Assembly: GCF_032854445.1 (NCBI RefSeq)
Contig: NC_088298.1
Location: 21,911,295-21,975,294, forward strand
Direction: 5' to 3'
Source of the DNA: Liolophura sinensis
Taxonomy: Eukaryota; Mollusca; Polyplacophora; Chitonida; Chitonidae
Length of the DNA stretch: 64,000 nucleotides
The notes under the pieces were generated by a model. It searched no databases, was not told where the DNA came from, and was given only the letters and a program-made list of their open reading frames with translations. This document shows, one piece after another, positions 36,442 to 48,363 of this stretch. How positions within the stretch are numbered: position 1 is the stretch's first letter; the number at the start of each line of letters is the position of its first letter. Position numbers and translations under genes: made by a program.

Positions 36442-39400
36442 TTACTTACAACATTTTATAATGGCGATAGATATGTCTACCAGAATAAAGACTCCCACGC
36501 ATATGCATCCGATTATTGTTCCGGCACTTCTCCATGGGCTGAAGTTAGAACCAATTTGTAGGTAAAAAAAAAACAGAAGCAATAATATTTATGTATGTAT
36601 GTATTAATTACTTTATTATTCAAAATACTCCACGTTAAATGAGTGTGAAATACAACGACCAATCTGGGTACATAAAGAATAATAATAGAGCAATGACGAT
36701 AGTGTTAAAGTTGGCAAATGGTCATACGTATCTGGAGAAATGCAGACGTCACTGCCCTAGGTTTACAAAACACACTGTTTTGTTTTATTTATTTATTTTA
36801 TTAATGTTTCTACTGAAGAATACTTCAGCTATACAATGGCGGCCAGCTTTATGGTGGGAGGAAACAGGGCAGAGCCCCTGTGAAACACACAGCCATCTGC
36901 GAGTTGATGCAGACCTTCCGACGTACGGCCTGAGAGGAAGCCAGCATGAGCTGGACCCCTTATTGGTGGGCGCCGCACTGTTTTGTCATGACAAACAACA
37001 AGCAATACTACGGGAGCTATACAAAGGAAAATCTATGCATATCAACGTACTCATCCCAAAATCCACAGCATGTTTGACCGCCAGATTCTCCACAACAATA
37101 GATATAATCATCAGGTTGGTCTCGATCAGGACAAAAGAAAGCCCCGTTAGTCAGATTGCTGATTGGATGATCGTCGTTTCTACAGATCGTGGCGTCTGAA
37201 AGAACACAAGTTTAGAAATTTGGGTCAAGCGCGTCTTAAGCCATAATGCAAAGGCGTTGTTGATGTGCGCGAGTGCTGTTTGGGCATTATCTAGTTTCTC
37301 TGAGGAAGAGAGAGATACAGTCGATGTACTGCGAACGTCTGTTATGCACAGCTTTTGAGGCGTGAAAATACGAAAAACTTGTGGGACTAAGTTTCGGCTA
37401 TTGAAAAGTATCCAGTATGTAGATTATGCCAGGGCAGTTTTATTTCCATACATCAGAATATAGAAAAACCTGGCATCATTCATTGTGAGTTGCAGAAATG
37501 TCAAGAAATGTTAAAGCTAAATTAAGATTTTAGTTTCATCAGATTGACAATTGAAAACTATGCATAAAAATAGTTTCGACGATACCTGACAGAGCCTTGG
37601 GGAGACGTGACAGCCTCGAAGATACATGGCAGAGCCTGGGGGTGACGTGACTGTCTCGAGGATATCTGGCAGAGCCTGGGGGTGACGTGACAGTCTCGAG
37701 GATACATGGCAGGGCCTGGGGGTGACGTGACTGTCCCGAGGATACCAGAGAGCGCATGGGGGAGACGTGACAGTCTCGAGGATATATGGCAGGGCCTGGG
37801 GGTGACGTGACTGTCTCGAGGATACCAGAGAGCTCATGGGGGAGACGTGACAGTCTAGAGGATACCAGACAAAGCCTGGAGGATACGCGACAGAGTCTTG
37901 TGGATACCTGACAGAGCACGGCGAATAGGTGTCATATTGTCGAGGATTCTGACAGTGCACGGAGTGGACGTGACAGAGTTTGGAGGATACCTGACAGATC
38001 ACGGGGGATACGTTGCAGTCTCGAGAATACCTGGCAGAGCCTTGGGGATACGTAACAGTTTCTCGAAGATGACTGACAGTGCACGGGAGTTACCTGACAG
38101 AATCTCGAGAACACCTGACAAAGCCTGGAAATACGTCAAAAAGAGTCTCGAGGATACCTGGCGAAGCCTGGGAAAGTGTGTGACAGTCTCGTGGATACCT
38201 GACAGAGCCTGGGGGACACATGACAGCCTCCAGGATAACTGACAGAGCACGGGGCATATCTGACAGAGCCCAGGGGATATACCTAAGAGAGCCCAGTTGA
38301 TAGACCTTATAGAGATAGATTCAAGAGCGCGAAGGACTTATCCAGGTGATACATGACAAAGCACGGGTGATAGCCTACCTCTTTCCCTCACCATGTATCT
38401 GGCAAACCTTGGGATAAGCTCGCGCGATTCGCGAGTGCTGAGTTTGAACGGTAGGGCTGTAGGGCTGCTGAGATACGCTAACTGAGCACTTGACTAACTG
38501 AGTAGACAGTTTGCTGACTGAGCAAACTCACCTGTGGCCGCCGCTGTGTTGATATTGATATCGATCTTGAGGCCATGTACATCTGATCTGCCCAACAAAT
38601 CTGCGACACATGGAATTGGAAAGAAAGGGCAAAAAGTCAAACTTTTTCTGTTTCTTCGAGGTATACCAGAAAACCAAGGCCTGTAGGTTTGAAAAGTTCG
38701 CGTTTTGCGGCTTGGAATATAGATGGAATTTACTCTCTCATTGCATGAACTTCGTTGAGGAACTCGCCTCTGTAAACAATGAGAGTACGTTTTGAAATAT
38801 ATTCATGTGTTTGTTTATTTACTTGAGTGGTGTGTTATACTGCACTCTAAAATCGCTGAAATACAGACTTGGCTGGTATCTTTACCTGTAACTTTTCCAA
38901 AAGGGGCGTAGAACTTACAATGTTCAGTCACTGGGATTATTCATGCGTGGCCAGCGTGGGTTCATAGAATCTCTAGTAGGCCTGTTTACATACATGTGAT
39001 ATAAGTTTATTACGGGACTTTTCAAAACAAACAAAACCTCCAGTGGATCGCTCACACTATCCTTTTTGCTCAAAACACACATACGTTGTTTATCCAAAGC
39101 AAGGAGGGGCCGTACAGAAAAAAAAATCGAAAAAATTGTCTTTTTTCGCCTTTAAAATGAAAACACCTTTTTCCACAACTGTGACAATTACAAGTTAAAT
39201 TTTTTTTCATTGAAGAAAATTTAATTGGAATATAATACAAAAATATCAAAACTTTTATTTTTGATGGCCAAACAATATTATTGCAAGTCCCTTCCAAGAT
39301 GTCGTAGTATCTGGTGCGCCATTGTGGTTTTTATGACCCCATTGGTCATGTAAACAAGAGCTAATCTTGTAAACTGTGTTTTAAGAAAACAGCGGAAGCC

Positions 39401-40045
39401 AACCCATGCTTCAATACTCCCTGACCGCCTTAGTATAAGTGAAATTTTCTTGAGTACGGCTTAAAACACCAATCAAATAAATAATTAAATAAATCAATAC
39501 TCCATGCACTCGAGCTTTGTCGTCATGAGGTAAAGCGAAAATGAAACTCTTTATGAAAAACACTAAATGTTGAAGAAATCAGGCAGGATATCGCGTAACT
39601 GGGCAGAAATACCGGTTATATAAAGGACGACTGGGATCTTAAACCCAGTAATAGTTTATTTATAGTGTTAGGACCTCGTATGTAATGCACTATGTATAAG
39701 TCATCTTTGTACTTTAAACTGGAACTTCGTCGTGGGGAAAATCCACGACCATCCACAGTCTGCTGACAGACCTTCCCACATTCGGCCGAATCAATGCAAT
39801 GTTTCCCTGTATAGTAAAAAGGTGGACATGGCAGTCTATCGTCATCAGTTTCGCCTGTCGGGTAAAGTCCATATTAAAAGGAAGGATTTTGTTATTGAGA
39901 ACTGTATAGCCTTTCGTGCCAGTGGTTGTGCGAATGCTGCAGTGAAATAAAAAGAAGTACTGCGTATTAATTATATGTGTTTTAACGTATTAGTAGCTAA
40001 CAGGACTACAGCCACAAGTTTCAAAGTCTGTCCGGAACCCAGCAT
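36442..40045 (-). CDS. Copy B: tandem duplicate of the cysteine-rich membrane protein gene
   Basis: Exons in transcript order: 39991-40045 (signal peptide), 38532-38600, 37051-37195 (six-Cys), 36442-36538 (membrane exon ending KCCK then TAA). Sequence is nearly identical to copy A. Exon 2 has a normal GTGAGT donor here and reads as LLGRSD...NTAAAT. The six-Cys exon is intact (YIYCCG in place of YTYCCG). Lesion: the exon 1 donor, GGTAAG in copy A, is changed to AATACG, so exon 1 cannot splice normally. The gene could be a pseudogene, use another first exon, or use a cryptic donor. The upstream codon TAG shows that translation must begin at MLGSG if this first exon is used. Confidence 0.5.
36782..36957 (-). 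mobile_element. SINE-A in intron 3 of copy B
   Basis: Counterpart of 31712-31890. Confidence 0.82.
37575..38300. repeat. 40-bp minisatellite in intron 2 of copy B
   Basis: Same repeat as in copy A, longer and more regular at 37575-37870. About 500 bp of sequence to its left (about 37250 onward) is absent from copy A. Confidence 0.85.
39417..39495 (+). mobile_element. SINE-A tail fragment in unit 2
   Basis: Counterpart of 33849-33922. Confidence 0.78.
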
Positions 40046-40484
40046 TTCTCCAGATGTCTTCTACAGGTGTTTTCTCATTCTCTGTCGTGAACTAAAATGG
40101 CGTTTATTCTTAAGTCTCAATTCTCGCCACGCCTTTTTCGTTTTCGTTTTAATCGTTATCGAATTCCGAGAAATCCCTACCCGAAAAAGTATCACGTTCA
40201 CACAGAGATCGGATGTCATTGTAATAAGATAGATCGCAGTTTAGAGTAAAGACACTAGCAATTAGAATAAAACCCTGACTGAGGTAAATTGGCAAGAGGC
40301 CATATTTTACCGGTTACGCGTGACCACTTGCCAGATATCATAGTGTCATCGCTGTTCTCGGTCACGCTCTATGCTGTTTTTTTATTGTATTTCTGCATAA
40401 ACCAGGATTCCGCTGGTGGAGTAAGCATTCATGGTGCTGGGTCTCTGAGTTGTTTTCATCTGACTGGGTGTATATTACATGGTA

Positions 40485-40671
40485 ATGGCCGGTTTCCTCT
40501 CCCGCCTTAGGTGGGAAGGTCTGGTAGCAACCTGCGGATAGTCGTGGGTTTCCTCCGGGCTCTGGCCGGTTTCCACCCACCATAATGCTGGCCGCCGTCG
40601 TATAAGTGAAATATTCTTGAGTACGGCATAAAACGCCGTAGACACCAATCAAATAAATGAATAAATAAATA
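40485..40671 (+). mobile_element. SINE-A upstream of copy B
   Basis: Counterpart of 34905-35094. Confidence 0.85.
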
Positions 40672-41075
40672 AATGGTAATGGGCGGATTTATTCTTAATT
40701 TTGAGCCGATTTCATCTTATGACTTTGGTAGAGCAATTTTCTTAGAGCGGAAGGGGGTGCCCACTGTGCTGACAGAGGTATTTAGCTAAACTAAAGCACA
40801 CATGCAAGACAAAGCGGCCGTTTCTATTGCGTTTATTTTATAAATATGATACTAAAACATTCTGGATTAGGTGTTAAGTTGTTCACACGTTTATGTAAAT
40901 TCAAGTTTGTCCAGATTCAAAAATCTACATTCAAATTTCAAACATTTAAAAATTAGTGTCAGCGGGGCTTAAGTATCTAAGTTAAACTATACTAATATAC
41001 TAAAACATATACGATGAGCACAAATCGTGGCGAGAACAATTTAAAAACACGAGGCGGTACAGATCAAACTAGAAC

Positions 41076-41255
41076 TGACAGACAGACAGACTTACAGACA
41101 GACAGGCAGACAGGCAGAGAGACAGACACACCGATAGGCAGAGAGACAGACACACAGGCAGATAGGCAGACAGACAGACACACCGATAGGCAGAGAGACA
41201 GACACACAGGCAGACAGACAGACGGACAGGAATACGGACAAAGAGGCAAATAACA

Positions 41256-41347
<92 letters not shown>

Positions 41348-41390
41348 GTAATAATAATGATAATAATGATAATAATAACATAACTTCCCT
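41076..41390. repeat. (GACA)n then expanded (AAT)n, unit 2
   Basis: The AAT run at about 41258-41347 is much longer than in unit 1, and the GACA part has an added segment. Confidence 0.92.
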
Positions 41391-41485
41391 GATACCTCTC
41401 AAGATAATGCAGACATATTTAGATTTATGTAGTAATGAAAGATGACTTTATTTTAGCTGTTTTTGACATGGGCTATTCCCTTAAC

Positions 41486-41808
41486 GTGCCACTTCGGTGG
41501 CTAAATGGTTAGAGCGTCCCCGTTGGAGTCGGGTCATACCAAAGGCTATAAAAATGATGCATGTGGCTGCCTCGCTAGGCGCTCTGAGCTGAGATGTTAG
41601 AGCACGGAAACAGGAGAGTGTCAGTATAATGTGACTCGGTGGGGTGTCGTGTCTGATTATCTTCGACCTCAGTGGCGGCAGCACTTTTGGCGGCATGGAC
41701 TCGCTACAAGAAGACCTAGTATATGAACACACACCTAATGACTCGTCGTGGTTATATGACTGAAACATCGCTAAGTACGAGAGCTAAACCCCAACCATAC
41801 ATACTTTA
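41486..41808 (+). mobile_element. SINE-B, full length, unit 2
   Basis: Counterpart of 35780-36103. Confidence 0.85.
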
Positions 41809-42174
41809 TGAGGCACCCATGTACTAACTGGCATTGACTTTATCCGGGATGATGTATCTATATTATTTATAAACTGTCCTTTGTCAATAATTTCAATAAT
41901 TATTCTTAGCTATTTTGGTGAATGCATAGTTTGTCGACTGTCTTCTGTTACCACGCAAAAGATAACATCGGTGACGTGGTCCAGAATTAAAATGCAACAC
42001 TTCAGGACTTAAACATGTGTAAAATTTGACATACTACAGATCTGGATTTCCGTCCTTCGTGGGGTCTTTGTGACGGTAAGCAATGGACACCCTGCCTCCT
42101 CCATATGAGCAGTTTACATTCGTTGAAGATCACTTGGCTTTCACTAAGAGTAATACATCTTAGCTTCGTTCTTA

Positions 42175-42380
42175 ACGACCAATGCAGTCGCTGAGAGTAT
42201 AAGTCCAAATCATGGTGGTTTCCTCTCCAGCCGTACATGGAAATATTTGGCAGCAACCTGGGGATGATCGTGGGTTTCCTCTGGCTTTTTGCCCAGTTGC
42301 CTTACACCACAATGCCGGTCGCCCTGGTATAGGTGAAATATTCTTGAGTACGGGGTAAAACACCAATTAAATAAATAAAT
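42175..42380 (+). mobile_element. SINE-A
   Basis: Head remnant CGACCAATGCAGTCGCTGAG, body, AATTAAATAAATAAAT tail. Confidence 0.8.
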
Positions 42381-42944
42381 ACTTTCTTAGCCGGCTTACA
42401 TTCGTTTATTTCGAACTCTTTTCGAGTGTGTTATCCTTAGCATATCAAAGTCGTGTGTTACTAAAACGCATCTGATTTAATCCTGAAGTACTTTTGACTT
42501 TATAAATATCACCTAAATATTTGTGAATAACACAGACCATAACGTCACAGATAACAATGAGTGTAAATGACAGGAGCCAAATTTAGTCGACGGCTATTTT
42601 TTAAGTAAGCCTGCTGAACTCGACAACTTCCGGCACAGAGGATCTCGCCTAATGTGGGGAATAAAACCCAGGGGATATTATAAAAAAATTAAATGGGCGA
42701 AAAACAAATCGTTGAAAGCTCTTGGCTTGAGTTATTCTTACAACAATTCAATAATTCCTTTGACAATGAAGAGAAGCAACTAAAACCAAGTATTGGCGGA
42801 AAAATTGGATTATGGAAAGAATAACTGAGTCCAGCTTTGCATCGCATGTCAAAGCGACCATATAAGTCAGAATTACTTTGGGACTATATGTTTTCCAGTG
42901 TATACAGGTTTTAAACGTCGACGACAACATAGCTGCAACAAAGT
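42381..42944. other. Gene-free stretch
   Basis: Nothing recognised. Confidence 0.45.
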
Positions 42945-43122
42945 TACACGCAAAAATTTAATTAACACGCAGATTTTATTAAACCAACAGGATATTACGT
43001 TGATCTTGAATATGACAGAATATTATGTTAAAATAACAGAATGCATTCTAGCATCACTCACACAATAGACTTTTTATTAAAATTAACTATTAATTGTGTC
43101 ATTAATTTTTTGAGCGTATAGA
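42945..43122. mobile_element. MITE-1 right-half copy
   Basis: CATTCTAGCATCACTCAC and a TTAATTTTTTGAGCG end, just downstream of the copy D membrane exon. Confidence 0.65.
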
Positions 43123-43277
43123 GCCTTAATTAATACTTAGTTTTCCACAAGGTTTTGATAAGACGTTACAGCCTGGTGTTCTCTATAATTTTATCTTACA
43201 TATGAATATTGGTTAATCGTAGTTTCTTGTTGTCATGTTGCTGGTATAATTTTTGAGCAGACGCCATACCATCCAAG

Positions 43278-43401
43278 TCAATGGCAACATTTATCACTGC
43301 AGAAATTACATACAAAGACAACAACGGCGTCCAGTACGGTGATTCCGGCCCATATGTACCCGAGTATCGCCCATATGTACCCGAGTATCGCCCATCCCGC
43401 T
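43278..43401 (-). pseudogene. Copy D: orphan membrane exon of the cysteine-rich family
   Basis: Matches the copy C terminal exon: AGWAILGYI, then a helix, then FCSDKCCH and a stop. A 21-nt tandem duplication repeats WAILGYI. An acceptor-like CAG precedes it. No six-Cys or 69-nt exon was found between here and the matching exon 1 relic at 49.9 kb, so the gene looks dismantled. Confidence 0.45.
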
Positions 43402-43639
43402 CTGACGGAAACGTATTTTCCGTGAGCAATAAGAGCACCAATATATAATACATGCAATTATTTTCTTTTTAGAAAACAAAAACAAGCAAACAGACAAACA
43501 AAAAAAAAGAAACAAACAAAAAGAAAAAAAACGCAAAAAAAAAACGCAATGGCACACGAGGAAGGGATTCAATCCCTGCCTTCGGTACGGACATTCCCAG
43601 GATCTCACTTTTTTGTGCGGCCTTGGAGACAGTGTGCGC

Positions 43640-43890
43640 TTATTTACTTCACGGGTGTTTTAAGGCGTTTTAAGATTACTTCATTTATACGACGCGGGCA
43701 ACACTCAGGTGTGAAGAAGACGGGCCTAGCTCTGAGAAACCAACAAGCATCCGCATGTTGCAGACGGACCTCACCACGTACGACTGGAGATGAATCCGGA
43801 TTGAACTGACCTCACAACAATGATATCTGTGAGAGATTCCAGTGTCATTATGCTGCGCTAGCACGCTAACGACCCGCCAACGGAGGACAC
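43640..43890 (-). mobile_element. SINE-A, diverged
   Basis: Body with TATACGACGCGGGC and head GCGCTAGCACGCTAACGACC. Confidence 0.72.
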
Positions 43891-43997
43891 CCCTCACTTG
43901 GTGGCAGTAATCAATCGACGACACTCATGCGGCGGTTTGCGCAATCCAACGTTCGTCGAAGGCTAATTATCTTCCAAAACTGCAAGACTGGAAACAC

Positions 43998-44135
43998 GAG
44001 TGAAGTGTGTTTTAACCCTGACTGCATACATGCGAATGCATGTTGCCCGTTATCGCGAGTGCGTCGTTTTGCGTCCAGTTTATCATATTCTTTTCAGCGC
44101 CTGCGCGGCTCTCTACCTTTCGCTTTACATCACTG
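43998..44135 (-). repeat. Dispersed repeat C
   Basis: On minus: GGCAGTGATGTAAAGCGAAAG then AGAGAGCCGCGCAGGCGC. Related copies at 55555, 55960 and 63276. Confidence 0.7.
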
Positions 44136-44139
44136 CCGT

Positions 44140-44322
44140 GGATCGACACTCAGAGTGTTGTGAGTTCAAATCCAGGCCATACTGATCTCCTCTCGACTGT
44201 ATGGTCTTGCAGCAGCATGCGAACGGCCGTGGCTTTGCATAATGATGGCCTGCTTCATATAAGTGAATGTTCCTGAGTGCACCGTCAAATCAATTTTAAA
44301 CACCCTTTAAATAAATAAATAT
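44140..44322 (+). mobile_element. SINE-A, diverged
   Basis: GTTGTGAGTTCAAATCCAGG B box, then a degenerate body and AAATAAATAAATA. Confidence 0.7.
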
Positions 44323-44329
44323 TTGATAA

Positions 44330-45900
44330 AGTGTATGTTGCTAGTACTTCAGAATTTACATTTGCTAGATTCCATGTGTTATGGGACGATTTCAAACTAC
44401 GCCACCAATTATCAATGCAGAAACTGGTGTGCTAAGCTTATTCCATCAAAATGTAGCAAATATTAATCGCCTAAAATGAACATCTGACACAAAATAGTCA
44501 TATAAAAGACGACAACACGGGAAGTTAAACCAGAGCGGGGAAATGGTAGCTCGCCAAAAGTCACACAAAGTGATGAGTATGGGAGCCGGACATGGAAATT
44601 ATGGTACTATCGTTCCATCGCCCAGTGATGGCACAAAACAATGACACGATGAGACGAAGCAATTTTAGTTTTCTTTTAATTGCCCATGCAGAGGAAAAAA
44701 GTAAACAAAGAATAAACATATGACATAATATGTAGCAATACAGATGGTTTCTTTCCTCAAAGTGCTGAGGATCTTTTACACATCAATCGGCGCTTTACTA
44801 CTTTTAGCTGGACATAAACAATACAGAACAAAACAGGTACACTGTATGTCAGTCAGAAACAATTTTCCGGTTGCTCAGCTATATTGACACTAAATGGATA
44901 CAAAAAAATCTCATCCACGGTTGTGGAAACTGTGGCATTCTACCATATAGTTTTGTACAGTTCAGCATCATAAGAGTCACTCAGCTCTTATGCAATCTAT
45001 AACAGGCAATTTAACTTGGGGAACTTCACCGATAAACACAAGAATGTGTAACTACAAGTAACAGGTTCAAGAAGCATGAATCTGGCATCAGGTATGCTAA
45101 ACTACACAAGTTTTGCAGGTTTTTCTTTCATCCGTAAATACTTTTAATCTCTTAAACCAGGTGTAATAGGAAAGTCTACCAATAAATGCTTAATGCTTTC
45201 AGAAGCGCTCTTAGAAAAGGAGCATAAGCCTGTTGTCAGATAACTGCATTTTAAACAGAAGAGTTTTGCAAGCCAAACCGCCTTCATATCCATCGAAGTT
45301 ACTTGCAATACATTAGGCATGGCTGGCTTAGAAATACTGAAAATACTGCTTTGTTGTCATTTTAAGAATAAATCAGATGAAAGAACACAAAGGGACCAGG
45401 CCTCGTGAACAGAAGAATCCGCCATGAAGGGTCCACTCTTGCAGAGATAGTTTAAATTTTGACATCGTAAATGATCCTTACTTGGGCAGCAATACGCCGA
45501 AGAGTCCTGTCTATGGCGTGTCATTATCTCGCCTTGTAGCATTTTGTGAGACCCTGTGTGTTATGTGAAGGTTTCTGTCAACGCCACGAGCTATTATTAC
45601 AAAAACTAGTGTGTCACGGTCTTTGCATCAAACGCCTTCTCTTAAGTTCGTTAAGTTTTACAATGAGCATAATTCTCTCATAAGAAAATATAGACAGAGC
45701 TTTCAGAACCTCTGGCGCTCTCCTTCATGATCCTGTCTAATTTCGCTTAACCCCCGGGACTAGGGGCGGTGTATTCATCGTGCTGAATTAAATCGCCACG
45801 TTGCATATATGAACAGTTGGAATCAAAGCGCAACTGAGATATATATTTTATTACCCACATATACCATCATGGTACGGAACACGGTTTCAATACCGATTTT
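44330..45900. repeat. Local segmental repeat, copy 1
   Basis: Matches 47720-49420 in blocks: the CCATGTGTTATGGGACGATT region, the TAGCAAATATTAATCGCC region, and TATAGACAGAGCTTTCAGAA near the right end. No gene seen inside. Confidence 0.8.
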
Positions 45901-46304
45901 TCACTCATTCGCCTAGAACATACCTTGCTTCTTTCTAACCTCAAGGAGAACTCTTGACTGCTTTTCTTTGCATGATTCTGTCCTAATTTCGTGCTTTATA
46001 TACTGTCTTAGTTCTTTAGTGGTTTGTTTTAAACGTCGTTTGGGAATTGCTGTTGCGATTATTAGCTTGAAACGTCTTGGTTGAGGACTGGTATACGAAT
46101 GTCTGGTACGACGCTTAGATGCACAGAACCAGGGTAATATAGGAGCTATATTTATGATGCATACTAACACTTAAGGTACAATTAAAATGTTTTGCTCTAT
46201 GAAGTTTAAAATTTGTACACTGATCCTTTACTGCCAACCACAATTTGAATTCTTTGCTGCTCAGACTTGGGGTTTTGAAGCACTTGCAGCTCATACCTTA
46301 TGTA

Positions 46305-46468
46305 TTATTTATTTATTTTTTATTTATTTGATCGGTGTTTTACGTTGTTCTCAAGAATATTTCACTTATACCACGGTGCCCAGCGTTATGGTGGGAGGTA
46401 ACTTGGCACGGCCCGGGGGAAACCCACGACCATCCGCAAGGTTGTTGACATATCTTCCTATGTACGAT
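46305..46468 (-). mobile_element. SINE-A, head missing
   Basis: TTATTTATTTGATCGGTG to ACCATCCGCAAGGTTG. Confidence 0.78.
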
Positions 46469-47157
46469 TTATGTATTAAGTTGCTTGATAAATATGTAGG
46501 CCTACCGTATAACACTACTTTTAGACCACATTCATACCAGAGAATTTTTACCTGCAGTGATTCTGTCTGAGCTTTTATTCACTGCTAACTACAGCTGTAT
46601 GTACATTAATTTCTTCGAAAAAACAACAACACGTGGATAAAATAACTTCACTTTAACTGAAGTAGCACGGACACCAGACATGGGTGGGTCAATATACGAA
46701 AGGCAGAACAATCCAGAAAGACTAACAGTGTTCCTACTGGGCATGTACTGCACTGAGACATCCCAGCTTAAAGTGAAGGTAGAAGAGAGTTATACAGTTG
46801 CCATGAGGTGATCGGTATAGCATTCCAACGGTCGCGTCAACCTGAATAGACTCATCTGAACTTTTATAATAATACATTACAAGGTGAAATATAATGCCAA
46901 TGTCACGGTATGTGAGTAGAGTTCCCCAGGTAGGCCGCTATAGGTATGTACTTGTATGTACGTGTGCGACCGTGTAAATCGCTACTACATGTACTTCAAC
47001 ATCTACATTTGCTTGATCCCACGTGATATGGGGCTATTTCAATCTAGTTTAACATGTTTTGAATGCAAAAACTGGTTTCTCAAGGTTATTCCATCAAACG
47101 TCTACGTTTAAGTTTTACAATGAGTATAATTCTCTTGTACATGTAAGTATATATAGT

Positions 47158-47247
47158 TTCTTCCCACCATAATGCTGGCATATAAGTGAATGTTCCTGAG
47201 TGCGGCGTAAAATCAAATGAGAACATCAGTCAAATAAATAAATAACT
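47158..47247 (+). mobile_element. SINE-A tail fragment
   Basis: CCCACCATAATGCTGGCATA to AAATAAATAAATAA. Confidence 0.72.
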
Positions 47248-47439
47248 ACTTGCGGATGTACAAGTTCCTTTTACTTCAGCATTTACAATGCCGATCGCCA
47301 GTGGGATGCCGAGTGACACTGTGCTGGACATGTGATCAGTATTTGTATAGCACGCCAACACTCAAAGCAATCTGAATGAAGTTACCTGGACACGCTTTAG
47401 GCACGTCTGATGAATGTGATTGCATATCGTACTCTGGGG

Positions 47440-47707
47440 CGGGGCACTCTGTGGTTAGCCTGCCAGCGCGGCGCATTGACCCAGAAGCCTCTCTCCAGTA
47501 CGATCGCTTTGAGTTCAAATCCATCTCATACTGGCCGTCTCTCAACCGTACGTGGGAAAATCTTGCATCAACTTGCGGATGGTCGTGAGTTTCCGCCCGG
47601 GTTCTACCCGGTCTCTTTCCACCGTAATGCTGGCCGCCTTCGTATAATTTAATTTTTCTGAGCAAGGTGTCTATTCAAATCAAAACACCAATCAATTAAA
47701 TAAATAT
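47440..47707 (+). mobile_element. SINE-A, full length
   Basis: Head with GTGGTTAGCCTGCCAGCGCG and B box GAGTTCAAATCC, body and AATTAAATAAATA tail. Confidence 0.85.
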
Positions 47708-48011
47708 ACTCGGGTACGTATAAGTTGCTAGTACTTCAGCATTTACATTTGTTAGATTCCATGTGTTATGGGACGATTTCAACCTACGTCACCAATTATC
47801 AATGCAGAAACTGGTGTGTGAAGGTTATTCCATCAAAATGTAGCAAATATTAATCGCCGAAAATGAACATCTGACACAAAATAGTAATATAGAAGATTAC
47901 CGCACCGAAAGTTAAATCAGAGTTGGGAAATGATAGTTGGCTAAAGATCACACGAAAGCGATGAAACTCTGGTGCTTATCAATCTGCATCACCAATCTCT
48001 ATACCAACTGT

Positions 48012-48363
48012 TTATGTGAGTGAGGGAGTGGGAGCTTGAAGTTTAATGTCGTACTTAACAATTTTTCAGTCATATGACGACGAAGGAGTCCTTAGAGTGC
48101 ATGTAATGTGCCTCCTTGTTGCTGGACGAATTTTCACCGCTCTTGTATCTATTACTGCTTCAATAACACGAGGGGGCCACCGTGGCTCAGTAGATTAGCG
48201 CATTAGCGATCTGGCCCAGGAGCCTCGCACCAATGTGGTCGCTGTGAGTTCAAGTCCAGCTCATTCTGGCTTCCTCTCCGGCGGAATGTCTTAGGTGTGG
48301 CCCTATTCAGGATTTACAGTGGACCTACCACGACGCTCTAGCAACTGTGGTATCAGGGCCGGT
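48012..48363 (-). mobile_element. SINE-B with a SINE-A head inside
   Basis: Both SINE-B ends are present; its middle is replaced by a plus-oriented SINE-A head. Confidence 0.8.
48171..48290 (+). mobile_element. SINE-A head only (3'-truncated)
   Basis: A box TGGCTCAGTAGATTAGCG and B box GAGTTCAAGTCC are intact; the sequence stops at CTTCCTCTCCGGCGGAATG. Confidence 0.82.

Larger units (their letters stand above)
31165..41934. repeat. Large tandem duplication, units about 31165-36227 and 36228-41934
   Basis: Direct repeat with highly similar sequence through gene copies A and B, their SINEs, minisatellites and microsatellites. Both units end in ...GTGAATGCATAGTTTG; unit 2 then begins inside the 86-bp repeat. 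The offset is 5069 at the membrane and six-Cys exons, 5573 at exon 1, and 5705 at the right end. The steps come from about 500 bp missing in unit 1 near 32.18 kb and from microsatellite growth in unit 2. Confidence 0.95.
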
